Shown: positions 61,030 to 64,000 of the stretch, in pieces
Layout of the letters: each line of letters begins with the position of its first letter
How positions within the stretch are numbered: the stretch's first letter is position 1
Source: Owenia fusiformis
Lineage: Eukaryota; Annelida; Polychaeta; Sabellida; Oweniidae
NCBI GenBank assembly: GCA_903813345.2
Contig: CAIIXF020000007.1
Coordinates: 34,504,538 to 34,568,537, forward strand
Direction of reading: 5' to 3'
Length of the DNA: 64,000 nt
Position numbers and translations under genes: made by a program
Notes under the pieces: generated by a model
Databases searched by the model: none
Seen by the model: only the letters and a program-made list of their open reading frames with translations
Told to the model about the DNA's origin: nothing

Positions 61030-64000
61030 GACTCAAATGACATACATTGGCTTGTTATCATGTTGTGTTACAAATGACATACCTTGGCTTGTTATCATGT
61101 TGTGTTACAAATGACATACCTTGGCTTGTTATCATGTTGTGTTACAAATGACATACCTTGGTTTGTTATCATGTTGTGTTACAAATGACGTACCTTGGTT
61201 TGTTATCATGTTGTGTTACAAATGACATACCTTGGCTTGTTATCATGTTGGGTTACAAATGACATACCTTGGCTTGTTATCATGTTGTGTTACAAATGAC
61301 ATACCTTGGTTTGTTATCATGTTGTGTTACAAATAACATACCTTGGTTTGTAATCATGTTGTGTTACAAATGACATACCTTGGTTTGTTATCATGTTGTG
61401 TTACAAATGACATACCTTGGCTTGTTATCATGTTGTGTTACAAATGACATACCTTGGCTTGTTATCATGTTGTGTTACAAATGACATACCTTGGTTTGTT
61501 ATCATGTTGTGTTACAAATGACGTACCTTGGTTTGTTATCATGTTGTGTTACAAATGACATACCTTGGTTTGTTATCATGTTGTGTTACAAATGACATAC
61601 CTTGGTTTGTTATCATGTTGTGTTACAAATGACGTACCTTGGTTTGTTATCATGTTGTGTTACAAATGACATACCTTGGTTTGTTATCATGTTGTGTTAC
61701 AAATGACATACCTTGGTTTGTTATCATGTTGTGTTACAAATGACGTACCTTGGTTTGTTATCATGTTGTGTTACAAATGACATACCTTGGCTTGTTATCA
61801 TGTTGTGTTACAAATGACATACCTTGGTTTGTTATCATGTTGTGTTACAAATGACATACCTTGGTTTGTTATCATGTTGTGTTACAAATGACATACCTTG
61901 GTTTGTTATCATGTTGTGTTACAAATGACGTACCTTGGTTTGTTATCATGTTGTGTTACAAATGACATACCTTGGCTTGTTATCATGTTGTGTTACAAAG
62001 GGATAATGGTTCATTATGTATGAAAGACTCAAATGATATACCTTGGCTTGTTATCATGCTGTGTTACAAATGACATACCTTGGCTTCTTATCATGTTGTG
62101 TTACAAAGGGATAATGGTTCATTATGTATGAAAGACTCAAATGATATACCTTGGTTTGTTATCATGTTGTGTTACAAATGACATACCTTGGTTTGTTATC
62201 ATGTTGTGTTACAAATGACATACCTTGGCTTGTTATCATGTTGTGTTACAAATGACATACCTTGGCTTGTTATCATGTTGTGTTACAAAGGGATAACAGT
62301 TCATTATGTATGAAAGACTCAAATGACACCTTGGCTTGTTATCATGTTGTGTTACAAATGACATACCTTGGCTTGTTATCATGTTGTGTTACAAATGACA
62401 TACCTTGGCTTGTTATCATGTTGTGTTACAAATGACACACCTTGGCTTGTTATCATGTTGTGTTACAAATGACATACCTTGGCTTGTTATCATGTTGTGT
62501 TACAAAGGGATAACAGTTCATTATGTATGAAAGACTCAAATAACATACCTTGGTTTGTTATCATGTTGTGTTACAAATGATATACCTTGGTTTGTTATCA
62601 TGTTGTGTTACAAATGACATACCTTGGCTTGTTATCATGTTGTGTTACAAATGACACACCTTGGCTTGTTATCATGTTGTGTTACAAATGACATACCTTG
62701 GTTTGTTATCATGTTGTGTTACAAATGACATACCTTGGTTTGTTATCATGTTGTGTTACAAATGACATACCTTGGTTTGTTATCATGTTGTGTTACAAAT
62801 GACATACCTTGGTTTGTTATCATGTTGTGTTACAAATGACATACCTTGGTTTGTTATCATGTTGTGTTACAAATGACATACCTTGGTTTGTTATCATGTT
62901 GTGTTACAAATGACATACCTTGGTTTGTTATCATGTTGTGTAACAAATGACATACCTTGGTTTGTTATCATGTTGTGTTACAAATGACGTACCTTGGTTT
63001 GTTATCATGTTGTGTTACAAATGACATACCTTGGTTTGTTATCATGTTGTGTTACAAATGACATACCTTGGTTTGTTATCATGTTGTGTTACAAATGACA
63101 TACCTTGGTTTGTTATCATGTTGTGTTACAAATGACGTACCTTGGTTTGTTATCATGTTGTGTTACAAATGACATACCTTGGCTTGTTATCATGTTGTGT
63201 TACAAAGGGATAATGGTTCATTATGTATGAAAGACTCAAATGATATACCTTGGCTTGTTATCATGCTGTGTTACAAATGACATACCTTGGCTTCTTATCA
63301 TGTTGTGTTACAAAGGGATAATGGTTCATTATGTATGAAAGACTCAAATGATATACCTTGGTTTGTTATCATGTTGTGTTACAAATGACATACCTTGGTT
63401 TGTTATCATGTTGTGTTACAAATGACATACCTTGGCTTGTTATCATGTTGTGTTACAAATGACATACCTTGGCTTGTTATCATGTTGTGTTACAAAGGGA
63501 TAACAGTTCATTATGTATGAAAGACTCAAATGACACCTTGGCTTGTTATCATGTTGTGTTACAAATGACATACCTTGGCTTGTTATCATGTTGTGTTACA
63601 AATGACATACCTTGGCTTGTTATCATGTTGTGTTACAAATGACACACCTTGGCTTGTTATCATGTTGTGTTACAAATGACATACCTTGGCTTGTTATCAT
63701 GTTGTGTTACAAAGGGATAACAGTTCATTATGTATGAAAGACTCAAATAACATACCTTGGTTTGTTATCATGTTGTGTTACAAATGATATACCTTGGTTT
63801 GTTATCATGTTGTGTTACAAATGACATACCTTGGCTTGTTATCATGTTGTGTTACAAATGACACACCTTGGCTTGTTATCATGTTGTGTTACAAATGACA
63901 TACCTTGGTTTGTTATCATGTTGTGTTACAAATGACATACCTTGGTTTGTTATCATGTTGTGTTACAAATGACATACCTTGGTTTGTTATCATGTTGTGT
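61030..64000. repeat. 37-bp tandem array with 1207-bp higher-order repeat, continues past window
   Basis: Roughly 70-80 copies of ACAAATGACATACCTTGGTT then TGTTATCATGTTGTGTT, most differing at only one or two fixed sites (GGTTTG/GGCTTG, GACATACC/GACGTACC/GACACACC). It is interrupted at about 62000, 62107, 62290, 62515, 63207, 63314, 63497 and 63715 by a 39-base insert GGGATAA-x-x-GTTCATTATG with TATGAAAGACTCAAATGA. The block 61998-62793 recurs at 63205-64000 with all sampled variants preserved, giving a 1207-base higher-order period. On the minus strand most copies contain CCAAG|GTATGT, a consensus splice donor. Confidence 0.95.

Noticed and set aside
62005-62025. Homing-endonuclease (I-SceI-like) site in the array insert
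   Set aside because: Only about ten bases (GGGATAACAG) agree; no intron or endonuclease gene is present.
61030-64000. CRISPR array
   Set aside because: The 37-bp repeats are directly head-to-tail with no variable spacers and lie in an animal gene; it is a tandem satellite.

Overview
The window looks like AT-rich nuclear DNA from an invertebrate animal. Genes are split into short exons with GT/AG borders, introns run to 15 kb, and minisatellites and inverted-repeat elements are dense. The repeat style (foldback elements, GACG-rich simple repeats, conserved machinery closest to the vertebrate SECISBP2L type) suggests a marine spiralian, perhaps a mollusc; the phylum is an inference and the species cannot be named from the sequence.

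Two protein genes are supported and they converge. On the plus strand, positions 1-3444 carry the last five visible exons of a short-chain dehydrogenase/reductase of the retinol / 17-beta-hydroxysteroid dehydrogenase type; its N-terminus lies before the window. On the minus strand, 15 exons spread over 59361 to 7950 form one continuous reading frame of 1269 residues plus stop, a SECIS-binding protein 2-like protein (SECISBP2L), with Pro-rich N-terminal part, Sec-incorporation domain, L7Ae-type RNA-binding domain and long acidic Ser-rich tail. All intron phases agree across every junction. The start codon is not identified; it is probably upstream of 64000.

Layout: 1-3.5 kb SDR gene, with a 541-bp foldback element in its first visible intron; 3.5-7.9 kb convergent intergenic DNA with three minisatellites; 7.95-15.8 kb compact 3' half of SECISBP2L (RNA-binding core); 15.8-19.2 kb one large disordered-region exon preceded by repeats; 19.2-47.6 kb two giant introns holding a decayed Tc1/mariner element, several TA- and TTAA-flanked foldback elements, and a 2-kb stretch (37.3-39.3 kb) with clustered NRF1-, ETS- and YY1-like motifs that looks like an internal promoter; 47.6-59.4 kb two Pro-rich exons and a long intron; 61.0-64.0 kb a 37-bp tandem array that runs off the window and in which nearly every copy carries a consensus splice donor in the orientation of the gene.

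The two genes have no evident shared pathway. SECISBP2L family proteins bind the SECIS stem-loop in selenoprotein mRNAs, so the organism probably makes selenoproteins; the SDR is a NAD(P)-dependent alcohol/steroid/retinoid oxidoreductase.
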